64,000 nt of DNA from an uncultured Alistipes sp. (GTDB taxonomy: Bacteria > Bacteroidota > Bacteroidia > Bacteroidales > Rikenellaceae): the NCBI GenBank assembly GCA_900539755.1, contig UQDC01000008.1, forward strand, positions 39,893-103,892, read 5' to 3'. The notes under the pieces were generated by a model that saw only the letters and a program-made list of their open reading frames with translations, had not been told where the DNA came from and made no database searches. The position numbers and the translations under genes were made by a program. This document shows, piece after piece, positions 25,282 through 34,552 of the stretch; position 1 is the first letter of the stretch; each line of letters starts with the position of its first letter.

Positions 25282-27621
25282 ATGAAGAAGACTTTTTGCC
25301 TTTCACTGATTCTGATGGCAGGAGCACTTTCGCTCGCAGCTCAACAGCCCAGTGCAGTGGATCGGGTCAACCCGATCATCGGCACCAACAAAATGGGACA
25401 CGTATTTCCGGGTGCCTGCGTACCCCACGGTATCGTTGCCCTAAGCCCAGACACGGATACTATTCCGCACAACATCGACGGAGTTTACCAGCCACGTACT
25501 TACGAATACTGTGCAGGTTATCAGCATAAGGATTCGACCATCGTCGGCTTCAGCCACACCCACTTCAGCGGTACAGGCCACTCTGATTTGGGAGATATTC
25601 TGATCATGCCGACTACCGGCGTCCTGAAGCTCAACCCGGGAACAGCAACCGATCCGGACTCAGGATACCGTTCACGCTTTTCACACGATACGGAGATTGC
25701 AACTCCAGGCTATTATGAGGTCATGCTCTCAGACTATGGTGTAAAAGCCCAGCTGACCGCTACCGAACGTACCGGTGTACACCGCTATACCTATCCGACC
25801 GATGCCGACACCTCGCGCATCATTCTGGACATGAACCACGCCATCTACAACTACGACGGCAAGGTGCTTTGGGCCAGTGTACAGGTAGTAAATGACTCAA
25901 CCCTGGTCGGTTACCGCATCACCAACGGTTGGGCTCGTGCCAACTACACCTACTTTGCCATGAAGTTCTCGAAACCGTTTACCAACTACGGTTACGTAGA
26001 TCACAAGAAACCCAAATACATGGGACATCTGGCCAAGTTCAAACCCAACCGCAACTTCCCCGATATTCAGGGACGTCAAATCGTCTGCTATTTTGACTTT
26101 GATCTGGCGAACGATCCCACCCTCGAGATCAAAGTAGGTCTTTCGGCTGTCAGCACCGAAGGCGCCATGAAGAACCTGGAGGCAGAGGCCGGCAACAAGA
26201 GCTTTGAACAGATTGCAGCCGAAGCCAAAGGCAAATGGGCCAAAGAGCTGAACATCATCGAAGCAGAGGGTAATGACGACCAGTTGGCCATGCTCTACAC
26301 CTCACTTTATCACACACTGATCAATCCGTCGGTTTATATGGATGTGGACGGTCAGTACCGTGGTCTGGATCAAAACATCCACCAAGCTGACGGGTTCACC
26401 AACTATACGATCTTCTCTTTGTGGGACACCTATCGTGCGCTGATGCCTTTGTACAACATCATCAACCGCGAACGAAACACCGACATGATCGAATCTATGT
26501 TGATGCACTACAAACAGAGCATCCATCATGCACTCCCGGTATGGTCTCACATGGGTAATGAGAACTTCTGCATGATCGGTTACCATGCGGTTCCGGTATT
26601 GGCAGATGCTATTACCAAAGGCATCAAAGTGGACAAACCGTTAGCACTTGAAGCAATGGTGAGCAGTTCTACCATTCCTTATTACGGCAACCTGAAGGAG
26701 TACATGGAACTGGGATATGTTCCGTTTGACAAAAACTCGACCGGAGCTTCAAACACTTTGGAGTACGCGTTCGATGACTGGACGATCTACAACACTGCTA
26801 AAAACATGGGCGAGAAAGAGATCGCCGACACTTATGAAAAACGTGCGTTGAACTACCGCAACGTATTTGATCTCAATATGGGTCTGGCTCGTGCCCGTTA
26901 CAGCGATGGCACCTGGAAAGAAGATTTCCACCCGCTGGGCACCCATGGCGAAGGTTTCCTGGAAGGTAACTCATGGAACTATTCATTCTATGCACCACAA
27001 GATGTTGAAGGTCTGAAAGCCTACATGGGAGGTGACAAACGTTTCATCGAAAAGTTGGATTCGATCTTCACGATGTATCTGCCTGACGAATTCTTCGCCG
27101 AGACCGAAGATGTTACCCGTGAAGGCATCCTGGGCAACTATGTACACGGCAACGAGGTAAGTCAGCACATTCCTTACCTCTATGCATGGACTTCTCAGCC
27201 ATGGAAAACTCAATACTGGGTACGCGAGATCATGAACAAGATGTATCAAAACAACATCGACGGTCTGTGCGGTAATGACGACTGCGGCCAGATGTCTGCA
27301 TGGTATATCTTCACGGCCATGGGCTTCTATCCGGTAGCTCCGGGCACCGATCAGTATGTGATTGGCGCACCTTATCTGCCCTACATGAAAGTAAACTTTG
27401 AAAACGGCAAGAGCCTCGTGATCCGTGCCGACAAAGTGAGCGACAAAAACCGTTATGTACAGAGTGTAACGTTGAACGGCGAGCCAATCAAAACTGCTTA
27501 TCTGACTCACGATCAGATTATGAACGGTGGTGAACTGAATTTTGTCATGGGTCCCAAACCCAACAAAAAACGGGTATTCACTCCCGAGCAACGTCCTTAC
27601 TCTCTGACACAAGGCAAATAG
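25282..27621 (+). CDS. GH92 alpha-mannosidase, secreted
   Basis: 779 aa; signal peptide MKKTFCLSLILMAGALSLAA. The N-terminal beta domain contains NPIIGT, GHVFPGACVPHG and GFSHTHFSGTGHSD, standard for GH92. In the barrel, VWSHMGNEN carries the general-acid Glu427. GNDDCGQMSAWY carries Asp666/667, which act in the base and calcium site of this inverting family. The region that selects linkage reads HGNEVSQH rather than the more common NEPSHH, so alpha-1,2 versus other linkages is uncertain. It trims mannose from N-glycans or yeast mannan. Terminated by a strong hairpin. Confidence 0.95.
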   Translation: MKKTFCLSLILMAGALSLAAQQPSAVDRVNPIIGTNKMGHVFPGACVPHGIVALSPDTDTIPHNIDGVYQPRTYEYCAGYQHKDSTIVGFSHTHFSGTGHSDLGDILIMPTTGVLKLNPGTATDPDSGYRSRFSHDTEIATPGYYEVMLSDYGVKAQLTATERTGVHRYTYPTDADTSRIILDMNHAIYNYDGKVLWASVQVVNDSTLVGYRITNGWARANYTYFAMKFSKPFTNYGYVDHKKPKYMGHLAKFKPNRNFPDIQGRQIVCYFDFDLANDPTLEIKVGLSAVSTEGAMKNLEAEAGNKSFEQIAAEAKGKWAKELNIIEAEGNDDQLAMLYTSLYHTLINPSVYMDVDGQYRGLDQNIHQADGFTNYTIFSLWDTYRALMPLYNIINRERNTDMIESMLMHYKQSIHHALPVWSHMGNENFCMIGYHAVPVLADAITKGIKVDKPLALEAMVSSSTIPYYGNLKEYMELGYVPFDKNSTGASNTLEYAFDDWTIYNTAKNMGEKEIADTYEKRALNYRNVFDLNMGLARARYSDGTWKEDFHPLGTHGEGFLEGNSWNYSFYAPQDVEGLKAYMGGDKRFIEKLDSIFTMYLPDEFFAETEDVTREGILGNYVHGNEVSQHIPYLYAWTSQPWKTQYWVREIMNKMYQNNIDGLCGNDDCGQMSAWYIFTAMGFYPVAPGTDQYVIGAPYLPYMKVNFENGKSLVIRADKVSDKNRYVQSVTLNGEPIKTAYLTHDQIMNGGELNFVMGPKPNKKRVFTPEQRPYSLTQGK

Positions 27622-27664
27622 TGTCCTTGTAATGACCCAACATCAATAGTTGGAGAGACACCAA

Positions 27665-27703
27665 GAAGGGCTGCCAGCATATACTGGCAGCCCTTCTTTT
27701 TTT
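27665..27703 (+). terminator. Intrinsic terminator after GH92
   Basis: GAAGGGCTGCCAG / CTGGCAGCCCTTC (27665-27677 and 27684-27696), 6-nt loop, then TTTTTTT. Confidence 0.95.
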
Positions 27704-27867
27704 GTGTGCCACTTTCCCCTTCCCACTATTATTGATTCTAAACAGGCATCAATTATCCTCCTCCACAACGTTTATCCTCACAAAGCATTCCCATAACCTC
27801 CCCAGGAAAATAAATATTTCATTATCTTTACAAACCTAACCAACTAATCAACTCAACACTTGAACTC

Positions 27868-29268
27868 ATGAAACGACCTTTGATGCTCCTGCTCGCAGCT
27901 ATGGCTCTTACTTCCGCCATCCTGCTCAATAGCTGCTGCACAAAAGAACAAAAAAGCACTTGCATTGAATTTCCGGAGCCTGCACGTCCGGCAGGCCAAC
28001 AAGATGTCCTGCAACTAAAATGTGACCCGATCGATACCGTTCGTATTGCCTTTATCGGTGTAGGTGCACGCGGCAGCGGTGCCGTCAAGCGATACACTCA
28101 AATCGATGGCGTCAAAATCGTAGCCCTGTGCGATCTTGTTCCTGCTTACATCGAACGGGCCCAAAATATCCTGAAAGAGGCTGGACTGCCTGCAGCCGAG
28201 GTCTATTGCGGCGAAGAGGATTTATGGAAAAAGGTTTGTGAACGAGACGATATCGATCTGATTTATGTATGTACCGATTGGGAGTTGCACACTCCAATCG
28301 CAGTGTATGCCATGGAGCACGGAAAACATGTAGCTACCGAAGTTCCTGCGGCCCTGACGATCGATGAGTGCTGGCAGTTGGTCAATACGGCAGAGAAGAC
28401 ACGCCGTCACTGCATGATGCTTGAGAACTGCTGCTACGATTTTTTCGAAATGGCCACTTTGAATATGGCACAACAGGGTTTGTTCGGCGAGGTGGTTCAC
28501 ACCGAAGGCGCTTACAATCATGATTTGCGCGCCTATTGCATGAACGATACGACCGGCTATCATGATATGTGGAGACTGAAATATAATGCAGCCCACACCG
28601 GGAATCCCTATCCGACTCACGGGCTGGGACCCATTGCCCAGATCATGAACATCCACCGTGGCGATAAGATGGATTATTTGGTTTCGGTCTCTTCCGACCA
28701 ATTCGGACTGACCGATGCAGCCATCCTGCATCACGGACCTGAAAGTGACTTCGCCAAACAGGAGTATAAACTCGGCGACATGAACACTACAATCATCCGA
28801 ACCGCCAAAGGTAAAACAATCATGATCCAACACGATGTGACGACTCCACGCCCATACAGCCGTATCCACCAAGTTGTCGGCACCCGCGGGTTCGCTCAGA
28901 AATATCCGATCCCACAGATTGGACTCGATTCAGTAGCACCCGAAGGGTTGAACGCCGCAGAGAAAGAGGATCTGTTGAAGCGTTACGAACATCCTATTAC
29001 GAAAGAGTATGGTGAAAAGGCTCGTGAAGTGGGCGGCCATGGCGGCATGGATTTCATCATGGATTCGCGCTTGATCTATTGCCTGCGTAACGGGCTGCCT
29101 CTGGATCAGGATGTATATGATGCTGCGGAGTGGAGTTCATTAGTGGAGTTGACCGAAGCTTCGGTTCAAAATGGTGGAATGCCTGTCAAAGTTCCTGACT
29201 TTACACGTGGAGCTTGGAATAAGATCAATGGACTCTCATTCGCTTATGCCCCTGAAGATGCGAACTGA
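27868..29268 (+). CDS. GH109-type lipoprotein (Gfo/Idh/MocA fold), probable alpha-N-acetylgalactosaminidase
   Basis: 466 aa. The signal ends in a lipobox (LLNSCC), so it is likely lipid-anchored. The NAD-binding Rossmann fold has IAFIGVGARGSG, then CDLVPAY and the GKHVATEVPA loop. The C-terminal part has YDFFEM, GLFGEVVHTEGAYNHDLR and GGHGGMDF. These are the features of GH109, which cleaves alpha-GalNAc by an NAD-dependent elimination mechanism. Closely related oxidoreductase-like glycosidases exist, so the exact sugar is inferred. A kinase of the N-acetylhexosamine type follows 254 bp downstream, consistent with GalNAc use. A weak -7 box (TATCTTTA, 27823-27830) precedes it. Confidence 0.9.
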   Translation: MKRPLMLLLAAMALTSAILLNSCCTKEQKSTCIEFPEPARPAGQQDVLQLKCDPIDTVRIAFIGVGARGSGAVKRYTQIDGVKIVALCDLVPAYIERAQNILKEAGLPAAEVYCGEEDLWKKVCERDDIDLIYVCTDWELHTPIAVYAMEHGKHVATEVPAALTIDECWQLVNTAEKTRRHCMMLENCCYDFFEMATLNMAQQGLFGEVVHTEGAYNHDLRAYCMNDTTGYHDMWRLKYNAAHTGNPYPTHGLGPIAQIMNIHRGDKMDYLVSVSSDQFGLTDAAILHHGPESDFAKQEYKLGDMNTTIIRTAKGKTIMIQHDVTTPRPYSRIHQVVGTRGFAQKYPIPQIGLDSVAPEGLNAAEKEDLLKRYEHPITKEYGEKAREVGGHGGMDFIMDSRLIYCLRNGLPLDQDVYDAAEWSSLVELTEASVQNGGMPVKVPDFTRGAWNKINGLSFAYAPEDAN

Positions 29269-29522
29269 TTGCATTCAGTTGACACCCACAACAACAGGAA
29301 ACAAACAGCTCAAAAACACTAAACTTCAAACGATAAAACCAACACAAGACCAGACAGTAGAGTAATTACCATTTCTGATCAAAGAGTTTTTCTTTGTCGA
29401 AGGGAAAGAATGAGCTACAAATACGAATGACCCAACAAAAGGCTCTCTCTTATAAGCACAAACAGTTGCATTTGTGGGACGATACTCTACCGTCTGACCG
29501 AATAAATCTCACAGCACACAAC

Positions 29523-30611
29523 ATGGAACAAAAGCTGAAAATTGTCGAACAGTTCGATATCGTCGGCACCGTTACGGGAATTTCCCCGATCGGAAACGGT
29601 TTGATCAACGACACCTACCAGGTCCCGACCGCGTCACCCGACACTCCGGACTATATCCTGCAACGAATCAATCACCACATTTTTAAAGATGTCGATTTGT
29701 TACAGCGCAACATCCAACTGGTAACCGACCACATTCGCGAAAAACTCACCGCTGCCGGAGAAGAGGATATCGAGCGTAAAGTATTGCGTCTGATTCCCGC
29801 TCGGGATGGCAAACTTTATTACCATAATGCGGAAGATGACAGCTATTGGCGGGTTACAGTTCTCATTCCGCGTTCCGTAACATACGAAACCATGACACCG
29901 CGCCTGGCAGAACTGACCGGTGTTGCATTCGGTAACTTCCAGTCACAGCTTTCGGATATTCCTGAAGGCACCTTGGGCGAGACTATTCCTGATTTCCACA
30001 ACATCGAGTTCCGTATCGAAGGATTGAAAGAGTCGATTCAAAAAGATAGTGCAGGACGCCTCAATGAGGTGCAAGGATTGGTAGAAGAGTTACTTTCCCG
30101 TGCCGACAATATGTGCAAGGCTCAGCAGCTCTACCGCAAAGGCGAACTGCCCAAACGGGTTACCCACTGCGACACGAAGGTAAACAACCTGCTTTTCGAT
30201 GAAGAGGATCGGCCATTATGTGTCATTGATTTGGACACGACGATGCCCGGTTTCGTATTAAGCGATTTCGGTGACTTTATCCGCACTGGAGCCAACACCG
30301 GAGCCGAAGATGATCCCGATTTGGACAAGGTCTCTGTCAATATGGATATTTTCCGCGCCTTCTCGAAGGGATATATCCAAAGTGCCGGCGGTTTTCTGAC
30401 TCCGATCGAACGCGAATTGTTGCCTTATGGAGCCAAGATGTTGACCTACATGCAAACGGTTCGTTTCCTGACCGATTATCTCGACGGTGACACCTATTAC
30501 AAAATCAAATTTCCGAAACACAATCTGCAACGCTCTTACGCCCAGTTCAAGTTACTGCAAAGCATTGAAGAACACGAGCAGGAGATGTCAGATTACATTG
30601 CATCGCTGTAG
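29523..30611 (+). CDS. NahK-like N-acetylhexosamine kinase (APH fold)
   Basis: 362 aa from the ATG at 29523 (MEQKLKIVEQFDIVG); an earlier TTG or ATG would give a polar extension of up to 43 residues. Aminoglycoside-phosphotransferase fold: N-lobe PIGNGLINDTYQV, Brenner motif THCDTKVNN (catalytic Asp, Mg-binding Asn), and VIDLDTTMPG for the second metal Asp. The sequence type is that of bacterial N-acetylhexosamine 1-kinases, not antibiotic kinases. Placed directly after a GH109, it probably makes GalNAc-1-P or GlcNAc-1-P in the cytosol. The sugar specificity is inference. Confidence 0.82.
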   Translation: MEQKLKIVEQFDIVGTVTGISPIGNGLINDTYQVPTASPDTPDYILQRINHHIFKDVDLLQRNIQLVTDHIREKLTAAGEEDIERKVLRLIPARDGKLYYHNAEDDSYWRVTVLIPRSVTYETMTPRLAELTGVAFGNFQSQLSDIPEGTLGETIPDFHNIEFRIEGLKESIQKDSAGRLNEVQGLVEELLSRADNMCKAQQLYRKGELPKRVTHCDTKVNNLLFDEEDRPLCVIDLDTTMPGFVLSDFGDFIRTGANTGAEDDPDLDKVSVNMDIFRAFSKGYIQSAGGFLTPIERELLPYGAKMLTYMQTVRFLTDYLDGDTYYKIKFPKHNLQRSYAQFKLLQSIEEHEQEMSDYIASL

Positions 30612-30956
30612 CCGATCCAGTTCCAAACGGCCATATCCTAAACAAAGAAAGATGGAATTCGGCCCAGAACAACGAAATCAAAATCGAGATGTAATGCTAC
30701 ACTTCAATCGTTTACAAAGCTGAAGAAGAAACAATAGATTGAAAACTTAGATACGCAATTCTCCATTTCATGTGAACTGCACATAAAAGTGAACATCTAA
30801 AGAGCTTTGACGCATATCAAAACAGCAAACAATTAATAATAAATCAAATAGAGTATTCACCTAAAAAACGGTTCTTTTCAAGGAACCGTTTTTTTTACTA
30901 CTTTTACCGAAACAAATCCCATCTTTCGTAGATCGGATTCTCTCAAACCTTGACGC
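30612..30956. other. Intergenic with terminator
   Basis: 345 bp separating the glycan island from the polysaccharide cassette. It contains the terminator at 30863-30896; otherwise AT-rich and featureless. Confidence 0.6.
30863..30896 (+). terminator. Intrinsic terminator after the NahK-like gene
   Basis: AAAAAACGGTTC / GAACCGTTTTTT with an 8-nt loop, continuing into T-run. It is 250 nt after the kinase stop. Confidence 0.88.
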
Positions 30957-31910
30957 ATGAATGCTCTTGCCACAGATATATCGGAAAACAGTTCATCCAT
31001 CCGCATCTCCCTGATTATTGCCACCTACAACCGGGCAGATTGCCTGCTCCGCACACTGAATAGTGTTGCAGCACAGAGTCTCAATCCTGCACTGTACGAA
31101 ATTATTGTCGTGAACAATAACTCTACGGATCATACGGCTGAGACTTGCCACAAGTTTGCCGACGGACATACCGAACTGCACTTTCACATGGTGACAGAGG
31201 TTCGTCAAGGACTCTCTCACGCCCGAAATTGTGGGATTGCACACGCTTCCGGAGATTTTTTTGCAATCATCGACGACGACGAACTGATCAATCGCGATTT
31301 TCTTAAAAATTACTACGACTTCTTCCTGACTCACCCTACAGTGGCAGCATGTGGCGGCATCGTAACTCCTCTGTATGAATTTACCGTTCCAAAATGGCTG
31401 AGCCGCTATGCGGAACGTCCCATTGCCGGCACACTTTATTATGGGGAAAAAATTATTCCTTTCCCCAAAGGGAAATATCCAGGGGGAGGTAATATGGCCA
31501 TTCGCCGCTCGGCTATTGATCAATACGGTGCATTTGATCCCAATCTCGGACGTACCGGCACCTCTCCGATGGGTGGAGAAGAGAAAGATCTGTTTGCCCG
31601 TCTGCGGGCTGCCGGAGAGCAGATTTATTATGTTCCTGGAGCCATCATCTACCACATCATTCCCCAAGAGAAGCTCTCGCCGGACTATTTCGACCGATTA
31701 ACAAAAATGGTCGGCAAAAGTGAACGGGTACGAACCCGTCACATGGGTATTGGGGCTTACTGCAAACGACTTTTCAGCGAAGGCATCAAGTGGGGAGGAA
31801 CGTGTGTTTTGGCTCTCGGTTATTTGCTGCGGGGAGAATCCGCCAAAGGCCATTACCTGTTCAAAATGCGCTGGAACATCACACGTGGACTGCTCGGCTG
31901 GATCAAATAA
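30957..31910 (+). CDS. Glycosyltransferase family 2
   Basis: 317-aa GT-A fold enzyme. RISLIIATYNRADCLLRTLNS is the typical nucleotide-sugar-binding start. The metal-binding DxD appears in FAIIDDDELI, and a GGEEKDL segment gives the catalytic-base ED region. The C-terminal part has a weakly hydrophobic helix (GTCVLALGYLL). It acts in the cytosol on a lipid-linked or surface glycan; donor and acceptor are unknown. It is convergent with the GT2 at 32083-33018 and transcribed alone. Confidence 0.9.
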   Translation: MNALATDISENSSSIRISLIIATYNRADCLLRTLNSVAAQSLNPALYEIIVVNNNSTDHTAETCHKFADGHTELHFHMVTEVRQGLSHARNCGIAHASGDFFAIIDDDELINRDFLKNYYDFFLTHPTVAACGGIVTPLYEFTVPKWLSRYAERPIAGTLYYGEKIIPFPKGKYPGGGNMAIRRSAIDQYGAFDPNLGRTGTSPMGGEEKDLFARLRAAGEQIYYVPGAIIYHIIPQEKLSPDYFDRLTKMVGKSERVRTRHMGIGAYCKRLFSEGIKWGGTCVLALGYLLRGESAKGHYLFKMRWNITRGLLGWIK

Positions 31911-32082
31911 TGTCACGACTTGTATAAAGGCGACAGTAATTACACTGGCAGCAGCCTACTGACCTGTCTAAGTCGGCCCATAGCGTTCTATATCCAAAAG
32001 GGTAATAACGCTACAACTTAATTACTATCTCAACTATCTTACCATCAATATAAAGCTAAAGACGATTTAAGATATAGGATTG

Positions 32083-33018
32083 CTATCCCAGAAGGCCTTT
32101 TTTCGAGATCAACCAAGTTACCCTTTTATAGAGATCCAGCAATGGACGTCGCCAAGCCACAGGCAGACGATTCAGCACCCACAACTTCCACCACCCCAAA
32201 CGGTAGTGTCGATTGTAGGCATACCGCCGTTCCACTTCACGTGCTGCAGCGGTATAACCATAAATGGTATGCACCAAGGCCTTGCCAATTTCGCAACGGG
32301 CGATAAACTCATTACAATCGGGAGTTGATGAGTCGTAGAATTCCCAAAACGAATAGGGAGTCTGCTCCATGGTATAATTCTGTGCCGAACGGTTCTGCGC
32401 CATCAGATTGAATTCCGAATAGCGTTGTGGAGAGTAGCAAACCGGATAGTTGCGGGCTATTTTCGTCCAAACATATTGATCTTCACCCAACTTCATCCCT
32501 TCGGGGAAACCGCCCAACTGCTCAAAAACAGCCCGAGGGATTGTCACACTTGAGGTTTGGGTAAGATTGACATGCATGGCTGTCCGGAAATAGTTCGCCA
32601 CGACGCCCTCCTGCATGCCCGTTTCGTTGGGGAAGACCCCTTCGGGACGATGCACTTCGAACCCCATGCAATACATTCCGCATCCGGGATAACGCTCAAT
32701 CAATCCGGTGACCCGCTCCAAATATTCCGGTTTCCAGAAATCATCGGCATCCAACAGGGCAATATAGTTGCCACGAGCATGCGCAATGCCACAATTCCGT
32801 GCAACCGACACTCCGCCATTTGCTTGTCGAATCAACTGCAATGTGGGCAACTGAGCCTTCATCTGCTCGACCAGCTCTGCTCCGCCATCGGTCGAACCGT
32901 CATCAACAACAATCACCTCCATCGGGGCATACCGCTGTGAGGCCACCCCTTCGAGGGTGTGGATAATCTCCTTCGCCTTATTATAAAGCGGTATAACCAC
33001 CGAAAAGTCGATCTTCAT
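32083..33018 (-). CDS. Glycosyltransferase family 2
   Basis: 311 aa. FSVVIPLYNKAKEIIHTLEG opens the GT-A fold, VVDDGSTDGG binds nucleotide, and LLDADDFWKPEYL provides the DxD metal site. The C-terminus is basic (WRRPLLDLYKRVTWLISKK), which may bind membrane. It is the last gene of a four-gene minus-strand set with the pyruvyltransferase-like, FrhB-like and LuxE-like genes, 215 bp after the previous one. Likely adds a sugar to a surface polysaccharide repeat. Confidence 0.9.
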   Translation of the reverse strand: MKIDFSVVIPLYNKAKEIIHTLEGVASQRYAPMEVIVVDDGSTDGGAELVEQMKAQLPTLQLIRQANGGVSVARNCGIAHARGNYIALLDADDFWKPEYLERVTGLIERYPGCGMYCMGFEVHRPEGVFPNETGMQEGVVANYFRTAMHVNLTQTSSVTIPRAVFEQLGGFPEGMKLGEDQYVWTKIARNYPVCYSPQRYSEFNLMAQNRSAQNYTMEQTPYSFWEFYDSSTPDCNEFIARCEIGKALVHTIYGYTAAAREVERRYAYNRHYRLGWWKLWVLNRLPVAWRRPLLDLYKRVTWLISKKGLLG

Positions 33019-33233
33019 GTTTTTATTAATTAAGCAGGCAATGCTTCACTTCATTCGTTTCTCAACATGCTGTCAAACAGTCTTCTTTTGAGTCCGTGTC
33101 ATCGGAAGGCCACGACTCAATCCTGTGTACCTCCTCAACACGCCTAACCGCAAATGGTTCAAACTATCCCGCCATCCTTTGACGGAATGCTACCTTATGC
33201 GGTACAGGCTCGAAAAAAACAATTCACAGACCT

Positions 33234-34484
33234 TTATTTCTGTGAGGGGCGCTCTGCTGCGATACGATCCAGGGTAGAGGAGACCTGCTGTTGCAACTCC
33301 TTCACCCGGTTGCGGATGCGATCACACAAGCCGGCATAATCACTCCACAGCCCATCGACCTTTTCGCACACTCGATCCACAATTTCACCGCTACGCCACA
33401 GAGCATCTTGATCTGCCTCGATCACCAACGGCTGTTGATCCAGACTATCCCCGATAACCCCCCGGAACTTCGTACTATACGACAGCGAAATTGCCGGTTT
33501 CCCGCCTTGGAATGTCGATACGGCTGCATGCATGCGTCCAGTTATGGTAAACAATCCGCCCTGCAACACAAAACGAGCTCGGGTCAGATAGATTTTATCG
33601 GTAATTACCACCGTTCGTACCTGGATCGTTTCTGGCAGACGAGCATACAACTTTTCGATGTACTCCCGTTCATCGCCATAACGACCGAACGTGTGAGCCA
33701 GCAAGACAATCTTTTTATCAGCCAGCCGTTCCGTTTCAGCCAACCGGCAAATCATCTTTTGGAAACAATCCAAATAGTTGGTCTCCGATTTACAGTAATA
33801 TTTTCCGCCACGTTGACCCGCCGAAACCACAACGGTAAAATAACCATCCGGCGTCAATCCGTAACGGTTCAACACCTCGCGGCCCAGTTCACGATCCAAC
33901 TGCAACGGCAAATCGGCAAAAGCCAGATCCGCACTCAAGGCACACGACACCTTAAAGTTATCACGCATGTAATCGACACTGACCCGATCCCGGGCATAGA
34001 TCTCCAACCTCGGCATCAAATAGCGAACAGCCAACTGATTGTACAGCGTTGAAAAGGGGCCGAGCGTCTGACCGAGCAGGATCACACGAGTTTGGAACGA
34101 CGCCTCCCACTTTTTGAAGATATTGATGATGGGATCCGTTTTGGAGTAGTATTCCGAGATATCGTCGCCGCCCAGGACAATCAATCGGTCAAAGCCTCCT
34201 CCCTCCGGAGAGAAGAGCAGATGGTAAAGCCGGTGTAGCCTCCGTCCCCAAATATTGGAGATCGAAGCGGTATAACGGTCGGCAGGTTCGTAACGATACA
34301 GTCTGATCGCTCCCCGCAGCTCTTTGCGAACCGCCTCCAGGGTCGCATCATCGGCAAAATCACAATAAAACTCCACCTCCGATACACCGTACCGATCAGC
34401 CAGTCCCTGCACGGTCACCAACCCCATCATGCCGGTTCCGTAGTTGTCCAAACTTTGAAAATGTTCGATCAGAATACGTTTCAT
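33234..34484 (-). CDS. Polysaccharide pyruvyltransferase family protein
   Basis: 416 aa, of the WcaK/CsaB-type fold: an N-terminal glycine-containing opening (HFQSLDNYGTGMMGLV), LGGDDISEYY, LLGQTLGPF, the RDRVSVDYM segment, and the C-terminal GRMHAAVSTFQGGKPAISLSY stretch that forms the conserved substrate site. In this family pyruvate is transferred from PEP as a ketal onto a sugar; several members do other transfers. It is 68 bp downstream of the FrhB-like gene. The two are often neighbours in exopolysaccharide clusters. Confidence 0.88.
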   Translation of the reverse strand: MKRILIEHFQSLDNYGTGMMGLVTVQGLADRYGVSEVEFYCDFADDATLEAVRKELRGAIRLYRYEPADRYTASISNIWGRRLHRLYHLLFSPEGGGFDRLIVLGGDDISEYYSKTDPIINIFKKWEASFQTRVILLGQTLGPFSTLYNQLAVRYLMPRLEIYARDRVSVDYMRDNFKVSCALSADLAFADLPLQLDRELGREVLNRYGLTPDGYFTVVVSAGQRGGKYYCKSETNYLDCFQKMICRLAETERLADKKIVLLAHTFGRYGDEREYIEKLYARLPETIQVRTVVITDKIYLTRARFVLQGGLFTITGRMHAAVSTFQGGKPAISLSYSTKFRGVIGDSLDQQPLVIEADQDALWRSGEIVDRVCEKVDGLWSDYAGLCDRIRNRVKELQQQVSSTLDRIAAERPSQK

Positions 34485-34552
34485 CTTCCTTCAAATTGTC
34501 CATGATCGCCTGTCACACAATACGCGATTACAAACTACCTACACTCGAACGT

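Noticed and set aside
29523..30611. Aminoglycoside resistance kinase
   Set aside because: It shares the APH fold, but the sequence type and its place after GH109 fit a sugar 1-kinase, not an antibiotic kinase.
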